This document shows, piece by piece, positions 35,417-45,221 of a DNA stretch of 64,000 nt. The stretch covers positions 62,001-126,000 of the forward strand of contig JAMYHL010000045.1 in NCBI GenBank assembly GCA_025531455.1, in the 5' to 3' direction. The position numbers were made by a program, and so were the translations under genes. Under the pieces are notes generated by a model that worked only from the letters and a program-made list of their open reading frames with translations, ran no database searches and had not been told where the DNA came from. The DNA comes from Apiotrichum sp. Y4204. Taxonomy: Eukaryota > Basidiomycota > Tremellomycetes > Trichosporonales > Trichosporonaceae. Positions within the stretch are counted from its first letter, which is position 1, and each line of letters begins with the position of its first letter.

Positions 35417-35438
35417 GATAAGACGATAAGACGATAAG
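35417..35438 (+). promoter_or_regulatory. Three GATAAG motifs, 8-bp spacing
   Basis: GATAAG occurs at 35417, 35425 and 35433. GATAAG is the preferred site of fungal GATA factors (nitrogen and siderophore control). No start codon of a recognised gene lies within 2 kb, so a regulatory role is unproven. Confidence 0.35.
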
Positions 35439-36559
35439 AATCAGTACAGGGCACGGCGCACGTCCCGATCCTGGCGTCCAGTCTGGTTTTGGCCCCACGC
35501 CCGATCTCGATCAGGTCCTGGTCTGCGACAAGGCAAACTCTCCGCTGGCGCGGTCGAAACTCTCCGGCTGCAGCGATCATTAGAGGTACTGTATTCCCCT
35601 GGCGATGGGACCGTGGGTACGGTAGCGCGAACCTTGCCGTGACGCGACGCCGGCAATGCGAGACGCGAGGTGGTGGCTGGGATATTTATAGCCTTGGAGC
35701 GCCGTAAGGTACGTTGGCGTGCCCGCGTCCTGGCGTGCTGGCGTACTTGCGTCCTAGCGCGTGGGGGCATGCCACCACCGCTTTCACCGCCCGTCTCCAA
35801 CCAAGCCGTACCTTCTTCGCTGGCTTGCGACCCAGAGACCTGGGGACCCGGCGGCTTCGAAGGGGCAAAGTGTGAGTAATTCTCCGCCAGTACGCTTATT
35901 AGGCATATCGGTAGTGTGTGTGTGTACGAACGGGGATATCTGATGTGTAGATTTGGAGTGGACGCGATCAGAATAGTGCCGATCGCGACCAAGAGCAGTT
36001 AACTGCACGCGAGCATTCACATTACTTAGTACTTATCGCATGTCAACACAACGTGGTCGTCGCCTCCACCTTGTCTGCCATGGATCGCTTAGCGTTCGGA
36101 TCCGGGGCGGTCGCGACGGCATTCCGGCCCCACACGGGGCCACGCGTCTTGGCAGTTTGATTCGGACTTGGTGGGATACGTAGATTGCAGTGCGGGGCTG
36201 TCGCCACACAGTCACACATTGACCTGTTTCGCGTGACAGCTTTGCAAGCATGCAAGGCCTGTTCGCTTGGCGCCGGGCACGCATTCCGCGATCTCAGCGG
36301 AGCTCCGGAACGCGCTTCAAGGTATCCAAGATATCACGCAGCCAAACATCCGGAACATGATACATAGATACCTTGTACAGTACCCTGTACCCTGCGAACC
36401 GTGTCCACGTGCCGCACCTCTGCACCGCGCCGAGAGGTTTGTGAGCGTTTGACATTGCAGTGCTGCCCCGAGACCGGGTGGCGTGTGGGGGGGCCACCAA
36501 GCTCGAGTCCGCGTGAGGAGAGACAGAGGCTATGCAGTCCGCATGCAGATGTACAGATG

Positions 36560-36598
36560 GCAGATATCCAACCTCCGCGAACGCAGATATCCAACCTC
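36560..36598 (+). repeat. Direct repeat GCAGATATCCAACCTC, two copies
   Basis: GCAGATATCCAACCTC occurs at 36560-36575 and again at 36583-36598 (23-bp period); a diverged third copy, GTTGATATCCAATG, follows at about 36604-36617. Function unknown. Confidence 0.7.
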
Positions 36599-37020
36599 TG
36601 CAGGGTTGATATCCAATGCGAGCCAGCCGCCGACAGCACCAGCCGCCCGCGCGGCTGCGGCTCCACTCGGCGGCCTCCATCACTCGAGACTGATCCCCAC
36701 ACGCGCCCTTCCACCCTTCCGAGACCGATCTCATCGCCCCGCGGGGCTGCGGGGTTGCGGGGCTCGCAAGGCTCGCGGGGCTCGCGAGGCGTCGGCCGCG
36801 TCCGAACGCGAGCATGCGGAGCCCACAGCTGGGCAGATGTTCCGCCCGGCACTATCTCGTATCCTTCGTCGTACATCCCTACGTCATGCGTCACTCCCAC
36901 TCCGTGCTTGCTGTCACTTGGCGGTCTCCAAGTGTTCCATTTCTACGCCAGTGCGTCTTGGCACGGCGTCCGGTGTGAAAGTGGTGTTGCGCTTGCCAAC
37001 ACTTGTGGATACGGCTTACG

Positions 37021-37072
37021 ATTTTTGTATTTTATTTTATTTTCCTTTTTTTTTTTTAATATTTACACTTTG
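37021..37072. other. AT-rich island in GC-rich surroundings
   Basis: A 52-bp block made of T runs with ATTTTATTTTATTTT and about 12 consecutive T, ending AATATTTACACTTT. It is strikingly AT-rich against flanks that are about 60 percent GC or more. It has no exon or tRNA signature. Confidence 0.6.
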
Positions 37073-37211
37073 GTACCAAAACCGCGGACCAGGCCCATGG
37101 GGACCCAGGAACGCACCTCCGCGCTCCGGCTATCTGCGACTGGGACTCCGTACGCCGCCGTGCGATCATGGCGGGCTCCGCGCCGGTTCCTGGCGGTCGG
37201 CGATCGCCCCA

Positions 37212-37280
37212 GGCGCGTGCGGGGACCAGCGGGGTCGGGGACTAGGGGGCCGGGGACCAGTGGGGGACCAGCGGGGTAGA
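37212..37280 (+). repeat. G-rich tandem, units around GGGGACCAG
   Basis: Units GGGGACCAGCG, GGGGACTAG, GGGGACCAGTG and GGGGACCAGCG follow one another with short GGGGCC spacers. Runs of four or more G are close enough to permit a G-quadruplex on the plus strand. Imperfect minisatellite. Confidence 0.6.
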
Positions 37281-38878
37281 GGGGAGAGGGGTGAAAAAAA
37301 AAATCGCTGCTACCGACTGTGCCGGTGGGTACGAGCCGAGGGCCGAGTGCCGAGTGTGAGATACGTACGAAAGAGGGAGGCCCACATCGGCCCACATGGT
37401 GCGGGTCCGCGTGTTGCATGCCGAGACACGGGTGATTCGTGGGGTGGTGGGGTCGGGGATGGTGAGGGACGGAATGGGGCAGCAGCCGGAGCCGGAGCCG
37501 AGACGGGCTCCAGGAGGGGGGAAAGGTAGAGGCATGCAGAGGTGATTACAGGAGTACAGGAGACCCAATAGAGGGTGTGTGCTTGGGTGCTGCGCGTGGT
37601 GGCAAGAATTCTACGATGTATGATACAGGAGTGGGTCAATGGCCCCGGCGGGGCCTTTGATACCCCCGAGCGGGGCCGTATTGGCTCGCGACGCGCGACG
37701 CGATCAAGCAATCATTAATGAGAAGGATATCGGCCCAGCCGCTCGCAGTCGCGATAGGTGGATCTGGGTCTGGGTGGGTCGGCATCTGGGTCTGAACTGG
37801 TCCGGCGGGTCAACGGGTTGCGGGTTCTCGTTGCCACAATTTTACGCGAGGCGAGACCCACATGGTGCGCCTGGTATGATATGCACCACTTCCCCTGCGC
37901 GGTTGTGAGGTCGTGCGCCTGTGCGTGCGCCTGTGCTCTAGCGTTTCTGACGGATACGCGGTCCGCGGTCCGGACGACGCGATCGGGATATCGGAATCCC
38001 TGCATTTGCAGCCAAGAGCGCACAAACATCATGAATGGTCCGAAATGGAAGCATGGCAGGGTGACCGGGACAGGGGTACAGGGGGCAGCCACACTGCAAC
38101 AATACCCCGTCTGGGCACTGGTCCTTTTGATCCTCGCGGCCCCGCTCGGCATGTCCGTCGCCAGAGGTGGCTAGGAGGCGAGGAGGCGCGGCCTGACGCT
38201 CGGTGGCGTCTTGATTGGGTGTTCTTCTGCTGGCGCCAGAGATCGACTATCTCAGCGCGCAATCAGCTTGCAATCAGTAATCCGCGAGCCATGTGATGCC
38301 ATTCCCGCACCCTGAGCGCCGCCCACCAGCCGTCCCTGTGTGCACACGCAGGCAGTCCCCTCTGGAACAAGTAAAACAATGAGAGGCGAACAGCACAATG
38401 GCAGCACTACTCACTCTAAAAAAACACGTCGCGGCAACTCTGGGGAGGGGATAAACAGCCGGTGCCTGGCACATGCAAGAGGAGAGGGAGAAGAGCAGAG
38501 GGGGGCAGTTGCCGCCTGCAGCCTTTTGCCCACTGCCTACGGGCTACCTGTAGCTAATTTTCCTGGTTCCCATTTCCCTGTGCTCCACTCTTTCGTACAT
38601 TAAGGCCTGGGGTCCTTGCAGGCGTCGTAGATTTTGTGACGCTTCTGGGCTTCTGGCCTCTGGCCCTTTGGACTTCTGCTGCCCTGCGGTTTACGAATGG
38701 ACGCCCCGGCATGAGCACAACCCAAACCCAGGGTTTTCGGTAACCTAGATTCGAAGCACCACATGGTCCCCAGGTTTTCGTCTGACGCACCACGCGATGC
38801 ACAATCTGCCATCTCATGCATTGTGCCTTGCTTGGCAGCGGCGCGGGCAGCTCCACATCCACAGCATCTCGAGCACAG

Positions 38879-38918
38879 ACGCCAGAACGCCAGAACGCCA
38901 GACGCTGGACGCTGGACG
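38879..38918 (+). repeat. Tandem CGCCAGAA with inverted CTGGACG partner
   Basis: Three copies of CGCCAGA(A) are followed by two copies of CTGGACG. The middle forms a short hairpin (CCAG-acg-CTGG). No function inferred. Confidence 0.6.
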
Positions 38919-39197
38919 GGGGGCGCGTAGCTTTCCAGTCACCGCCGAGGCACTGCGTCGGAACGCGACAATCGATGGGGCAGCGCAATGTGCTCGCGCG
39001 ACACTCTGCGGACCAGCCCATTAGCGCGGGCCGGAGCTGTGGAGCTCTACTGAGTAGAGTTGGAGCTGAACCGTGCTCGTTCGCTGGTTCCTGCCCGTCC
39101 CAATCGCCTGGTCGCCGCAGGCACGCGGGACCACCATGGGTCACTTCTCCTATCTGGTCTTACCTGGTCTAGCGGTCTTCCGGCCCAGTCGGGGGCG

Positions 39198-39203
39198 CTT
39201 ATC
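39198..39203 (-). promoter_or_regulatory. GATAAG site upstream of PTR2
   Basis: CTTATC on the plus strand (GATAAG on minus) sits about 135 bp before the peptide-transporter start. Fungal peptide transporters are commonly under nitrogen control by GATA factors. One site is weak evidence. Confidence 0.3.
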
Positions 39204-39337
39204 TCAGTAAGCCGCGAGAACCAGAAAAACCGGCCACAAGCGTCTGTTAGAGCGAGCCCAAAAACATAATAAAACCAGACCCCGGACGACACCATCTCTT
39301 CCCCCCAGTCCAACTACTCTACTGTACACACCTCACC

Positions 39338-41643
39338 ATGGCCAACCCCCAGGTCACCGCCGAGCCGCCCGTGCTTATCGACAAGGAGTTCGAGAGGAAG
39401 CTCGAGAAGGAGGCCGAGGCCGGCCTCGGTGACGTCCCCGTCACCGTCTCCGCTGCCGATGGCCCCGAGCCCCACCTCGTCCCCACCGCCGAGGACCTCG
39501 CGACCCTCCCGCGCATCTCCGCTGCCATGCCGTGAGTATCAAATGGTGAAGATGGTGAATATGGTCGCTATCAGGTGAATGCCGGTGCCAAGTGCCACAC
39601 CCCGTGGCTGTGGCTCCGGCAGTCACCGCCACACGACGACCACCATCACCACCACCAGTACTACCCCCGTTCACAGCTCACACCACCCAGTATGGTCGGT
39701 CTCATGATGTGCCTGATCGAGTTCGCCGAGCGCGCGTCCTACTACGGTACTTCGGGCCCCTTCAACAACTTCGTCAACAACCCGCTCCCCATCGGCGGTA
39801 ACGGTGCCGGTGCCGTCGCCAAGGGTCCCGCGGGTCTCAACCAGTCGGCCGGTGCCCTCGGCCAGGGCTCCGTCACCGCCTCGGCCGTCACGAAGATGTT
39901 CTCCTTCCTCGCCTACGTTATCCCCATCATGGGCGGTATCGTTGCCGACAACGTGAGTTACAGACCAGAATCTTCCCCTGGGCAGGTGTCCCGAGGATCG
40001 GAATGTGGCAGCAAAAAATTCGTTTCGCGCCACACTTGACGCCGATCCTGCCGATCCCCCTTGTCCCTCGCCACATTACGTTGGACACTCGTATGCTCGT
40101 GTGCCACAAAGCACCGAGAATAGAACAGGGGGACCATACGAGTCATTGCTTTGCATTCTAGAAGCCTGACTCGAGTGTGGCACTCGGCCGAGCTCCACTC
40201 GCTCATTTCTTCCCTATTTTTTCATCCACTGACAGCCAGCACTGGGGACGTTTCAAGACCATCTGCGTCGGCACGTTTGTCGGCTTTATCGCGCACGTCA
40301 TCCTCGTTATTCCCGCCATCCCCCAGGTCCTCGCCGTCGAGAAGGCTGCGCTCGGTGTCTTCATCTTCTCCATCATCGTCCTTGCCGGTGCTGCCGGTTT
40401 CATCAAGCCCTCGCTTGCTCCTCTGCTTTGTGACCAGGCGCCCGTCAAGCAGCCGACTCTCCACTTTGACAAGAAGGGCAACAAGGTCATCATCGACCCC
40501 CAGGCCACCGTCTCGCGCTACCTCAACGTCTTCTACCTCTGCATCAACGTTGGCGCGCTCTTCCAGCTCGCCACGCAGTACGCTGCTCGTGATGTCGGCT
40601 TCTGGCTCGCCTTCCTCCTCCCGGGTATCATCTACATGCTCATGCCCATCGTCCTCCTCTACGCCGGACCCCGTCTTGTCAAGCTCCCCCCTACTGGCTC
40701 CATCATTCCCGACACCTTCCGTGTCCTCAAGCGCGTCATTGCCGGCCGCTCCTGGGACGCCGCCCGCCCCTCCCACATCCGCGAGAAGGAGGGCTTTGTC
40801 GACGAGTCGGTCGTCACCTGGGACGATAAGTTTGTCGAGGAGATCCGCCAGACCATCTCGGCCTGCGGTGTCTTCATGTTCATCCCCGTCTTCCAGCTCG
40901 CCGACATTGGCTCGGTCGGTCTCGGCAACATTGGTAACGACATGTCCACTGCCATGGTCCTCAACGGTGTCCCCAACGACCTGATCAACAACTTCAACTC
41001 GATCTCCATCATCGTCTTCTCCCCGATCGTCACCTACGGTCTCTACCCCTTCATGGAGAAGATTGGCTGGCCCCTCAAGCCCATGACCCGCATGACCATT
41101 GGCTTCTTCCTCGCCTCCATTGGCTGCATGATCGGTACCATTGTCCAGAACCAGATCTACAAGAGCTCGCCCTGCGGCAAGTTTGCCACCAACTGTGTCG
41201 TCAACGGCGAGACCCGCGTCTCAAACGTCTCCCTCTGGGTCCAGCTCCCGATCATCGTCCTCCCGGCCATTGGTGAGCTCTTCGTCAACGTCACCTCGTA
41301 TGAGCTCGCCTACACCCGCTCGCCCCCGCGCATGCGTGGTCTCGTCTACTCGCTCTCCCTCTTCAACACCGCCATCGCCTCGGCCATCTCTCTCGCCTGC
41401 TCCAAGGCCCTCACCGACCCCAACCTCGTCATCGCCTGGGGTGTCCTCACCGGCTGTACCTTTGCCTGCTGCTTCGTCTTCCCCACCTTCTTCCGCCACC
41501 TCAACGACTTCAACTTTGAGTGGTCCTCGGAGGAGAAGGAGGTCAAGACCGAGATCCAGGCCCGTCGCTCCATGGACCACGAGTCGGGCCTCTCCCGCCC
41601 CAACTCGAACGTCCATCGCATCCGCGACGATGAGAAGTACTAA
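39338..41643 (+). CDS. PTR2: Di/tripeptide transporter of the POT/PTR2 family
   Basis: Three exons, 39338-39531, 39691-39952 and 40240-41643, with introns of 159 and 287 nt, give 619 residues. Proton-coupled uptake of di- and tripeptides across the plasma membrane is the family role. A charged cytosolic N-terminus leads into the first helix with the family signature FAERASYYGTSGPFNNF. GGIVADNHWGRFKTI crosses the second splice. The second signature region is YLNVFYLCINVGALFQ. Further marks are FMFIPVFQLADIG and the C-terminal helices (VYSLSLFNTAIASAISLA). A dozen hydrophobic segments can be read. The acceptor at 40239 was preferred to the earlier AG at 40235 because only it keeps the frame. 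The gene stands alone between two gene-poor stretches. Confidence 0.93.
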
Positions 41644-42710
41644 GCTCATCACTAGTACACGGTGTTCACGCAGTAGTCGGTATCAATCAGCAGTAATCGG
41701 TTTAATCTAGGTTCTCAGGGCGGTCAGCCCCTGTAGATATGTAGTTGTTATGCAACCACGAGTTACGATCACGAGTGGGCAGTGGCAAGGTGTGAACATG
41801 TGGTGCAGGTGGGCATGCTGGGCATGCCAAGACTGGCCCAAATACAGCGATAAGAAGCGATAAGACGCGACAAGTCAGGAATCAGGGATGGCAGGGCGAC
41901 GCAGCCCAGCAATGACATGTGAGGACTGACTACACCCATGTTATCTTGGGAATGGTACTGCCCCGGTATGTACTGCCCACTCTGATTGCGCAGTCCACTC
42001 CCCGTTGACCTGATCCAAACACGCATGGTCCATTCGCGATGCGCAATGTGGACTAGTGCCTGAATACCAACGTTGCCATGTGAGCTAGTGAGCGCGCGAT
42101 TAAACGTCGGCACGAGGATAGATCCATTCAATCAATGCGGTTAGAAGTGAGGTTAGTGACAGCAAGACATTCGAGTGATGTACAGAACACCGCGATACCG
42201 CTCCACAATCGTCGGCGAGCATCTCCAAGGCCCCTGGCGCCAACTCTCCAGAGCTCCACGATTGGAAGCTCAGCACTCCACGAACGGAAGCTGTGTTCAG
42301 AGCTAGGACGGGACCGTGCTTAGTTTTGCACGCTTTAGGAGCGGGCCAGAGACTTCGGGGCGGAGTTGTGTGCGGATGGTGCGTGGTGGGGGTTCTAATA
42401 TTTTAACGCGAGTTGTCTGATCTTTACATATGATCTCCTCACCTACAGATGTGCTGATGCACTGATGCACCGATGGCACTGATCCACCACTGTACGAGCT
42501 ACAGATCTGCAGAGGTTCTAGATTGATGTTCTGGGCTTTTGACAGCGGTCCTGACGATCACACGCACCGCTCACGCCCCTCTGCGCCCTCTTGTGTCCCT
42601 TGTGACCCTTGTGCCCCGATCGATCACGCATTCCCCATATTCCGGTGCTTTTCGCAATTCTCGGTGCTTCTTTCCGATCGTCCTGCTTCTATTTCCTGAC
42701 TGTCCAGCTT

Positions 42711-42760
42711 CTCATTGCTTCTCACTGCTTCTCACTGCTTCTCACTGCTTCTCACTGCTT
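42711..42760 (+). repeat. Minisatellite, 10-bp unit CTCACTGCTT x5
   Basis: Four perfect tandem units follow one with a single change (CTCATTGCTT). Copy number may vary between strains. Confidence 0.9.
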
Positions 42761-43531
42761 TGTTCCCTGTTCCTCTCCTACTTCTCCAGTTCCCCAGCCA
42801 CATAAATAACCCACTGAATGCACACAGGCATGCTCGCGAAATGCGAGACTTGCGGAATCGCGGGAATGTAGGAATCGTCTCTGATCTCTGAACGGTATGC
42901 GGTTTGTCGAGTGGATAGACACGCATTACGGACAATCTCGATTATGGGCAGTCACGGATCCCGGACTTCAGCACAGCAGGCCAGCAGCTAGCAGCCAGCA
43001 GGGGCCAGAACATGCCATGGATCCCTGGAATATGGAATATGAATATGGAATATGGGACCTGGAAAGAGATAGCTGGCATCATGGCATAACTGTTGGTGTC
43101 GCAGTTCGCAGTTGCCCTCTGATCGCGCGACGCGCGCACAATGCCTCAAGCTCCAAGAGCTCGAGATTCCGTCGTCCGCGGACATGCGGCCAGGTCCAGC
43201 GGAAGTGACATGGTGACACTCGATTGATGAGCTGGGTCCAGACCGCAAAGCCAAACAGGTCCATCGGCCATCGGCGAGAAATAGCGTTCATCCTCTTGTA
43301 ACCCTCCGTGGGTGCAAAGTCGGTGTCCTGGGTGTGTACTGTGTGTTGATCTGGACCCCACTGGGCGAAGATATATAACGCACGGCACAGAGCAATCGTC
43401 TCGCGATCTCGCCCTGCCGTCTCGCCTCGCTCCTCGCGCTCCTCGGGCAGTTCCGCGAGCTTGAAGCCTCGGCGGCGGATGCCGGGCGGAGAAACGTACC
43501 TGGTGATCATTATGAACGTTATTCTCAGAGC

Positions 43532-43561
43532 CCCCAGAGGCCAGAGCCCCAGAGGCCAGAG
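43532..43561 (+). repeat. 15-bp tandem duplication CCCCAGAGGCCAGAG
   Basis: Two perfect adjacent copies, 43532-43546 and 43547-43561. No known function. Confidence 0.85.
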
Positions 43562-44566
43562 GATTACCGCTGGTGGCACAGCTCGCAGCTGGCCGACAAC
43601 CCCGGGGTCTCGACCCACCCGAGGACCAAGCTCCCAACCTTCCCAATCTTTCAATGACCTGGGTGCCATGGCTTGGTCGTGTGCACAGTTACACCATGTT
43701 TTGCATCTCTTTGATCTCTTGGGCGCGCGGGTACTTTGGTCTGCATTCTGGTGCACTGACTTTGCCCAGCCGCGGCTGCGCCAGGTACGTCGGTCTCGGA
43801 CTGCGACCAGCTCGACCAGCGACGATGCCAACCATGTATGACAAGCATGACTTGTTAGGAGACGCAGGGAGACTGGGGAAGCGGAACGAGATCAAAGTGA
43901 GCCGAGGCCCTGAGGGTGGTCTCTGACGGCGGAACGGGCGAGGATTGAGAGGATTGAGAGTATATATGAAGGGCTGAAAGATCGGTCGCCGAGAAGCTAC
44001 CGAGCGGAGGAGGACGATCTAGGACGAGATGTCCCCTGGCATGCTGGCATGCTGGCATCCAGAGATCACGATTCGACGCCTAACAAGCTCTTTATAAGCT
44101 CATCCGCGGGCTTCCGAAACATCCACCTCTGGAGACAATCACACTGCCAAGGTGGAGGAGCAGAGAGCCGCGCCCCAAATAGACTGCACGGCATGCCGGC
44201 AGCAGGTACATTATACTGTAATACACAAGGAGGGATACACTGCAGCAGCTGCCGCCACCCCCGGATGACAAGCATGAGAGCTATCCGATCTGGAAGCCTC
44301 TCGGCGGCGAGATACCAAAGGGATGGGGGTGGGCCATGGGCATGGGAACAAAGAAGGAGCCGAAGGGAGACTCGAGACAACGAAATGGTGGCGCGGAGAT
44401 GAGCGGCCAGGCGTGCAGGACAGGAGCTTGGCATGACGACGACCCGCGCCGCAGAGCACGGAGAGGGGCGTCTCGCAAACCTTACATGACTCTTTGGAGT
44501 GTCTGAAGCGGGAACCCGTGCAAGCGGAGAACGAGAAGCGAGGACCCAGGACAAGTGAGTGTCAAG

Positions 44567-44594
44567 TGCCAGTGCCAGTGTCAGTGCCAGTGTA
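44567..44594 (+). repeat. CCAGTG/TCAGTG hexamer tandem
   Basis: About four to five imperfect hexamer units. Simple repeat. Confidence 0.6.
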
Positions 44595-45221
44595 GTGGAG
44601 CTCGAGATCTGGGAGCTCGAGAGCAAGCATGCTGCACGACACGAGATGCAAGTGCGGGAGTGCGTCGCAGATGCAGACATGTAGATGCAGACGACTATCG
44701 TATCATTTAATCCTTCATTGCTCCTCATCTTCTACCTGTCACCCTCCTGTCCTCTGTCTCGGAGAGTTCTTCCATCGACGCCCGCACATACCATCTTCTC
44801 GCTTCTCGATTCTCGACTCTCGATCGTCTTTGCGTCCCTCTTCACCAAAACGCGGGCACCACAGCCTCGCATCGCCATCGCCGACACGAGCGACGCCCCG
44901 CACGCCGACGACGCGCACGCCGACGGAAGTGCAGCCCACGAATAGTAGTTACCAGTTCCCGATCCCCAGGCTGTGGTCACCGGTCGAGCGCACTGATGCA
45001 CTGATCCATTTCATTCTATCTCGCCCTTCCCTGCAACCACTACTTTTTCTGTCCTGGCTGAGATATTTTTCTCTGGCCCTCTGGGTATCTTCCTCCAGAG
45101 ACCGAGTCATTCACGCAATCACGCGACTCTTGCTCATCTCATTCAACGCACCGCTAGGCATCTCGCTCGAGCCTCATCCCCCCCTCGACCCCTTCGCCCC
45201 CGACACCTCATCTTTCCCGCC

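Larger units (their letters stand above)
34375..39337. other. Five-kilobase gene-poor region
   Basis: I found no family motif and no credible splice chain across this interval. The long open frames on the plus strand at about 36400-37530 are low-complexity Arg/Pro/Ala translations of GC-rich DNA and overlap one another in two frames. What the region does hold: a tRNA-like segment (35001-35095), three spaced GATAAG sites (35417-35438), direct repeats at 36560-36598, an AT-rich island (37021-37072), a G-rich tandem (about 37212-37280) and a CGCCAGAA tandem (38879-38918). The last few hundred bases must include the PTR2 promoter. Confidence 0.5.
41644..45221. other. 3.6-kb gene-poor region
   Basis: No coding exon, tRNA or transposon gene was recognised. 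It contains two GATAAG sites 10 bp apart (41849 and 41859), a five-unit 10-bp minisatellite (42711-42760), GGAATATGAATAT repeats (about 43028-43054), a 15-bp duplication (43532-43561) and CAGTGC hexamers (44567-44594). The right end, C/T-rich from about 44700, is the promoter and leader of the next gene. Confidence 0.45.

Noticed and set aside
36401..37529. Two overlapping plus-strand frames of 292 and 348 codons
   Set aside because: They cover the same DNA in two frames, are made of Arg/Pro/Ala-rich low complexity and run through the AT-rich island and G-rich repeat; no splice or domain support.
34375..45221. Transposon or retrotransposon in the gene-poor stretches
   Set aside because: No reverse transcriptase, integrase or transposase motif, no long terminal repeats and no clear target duplications could be read.
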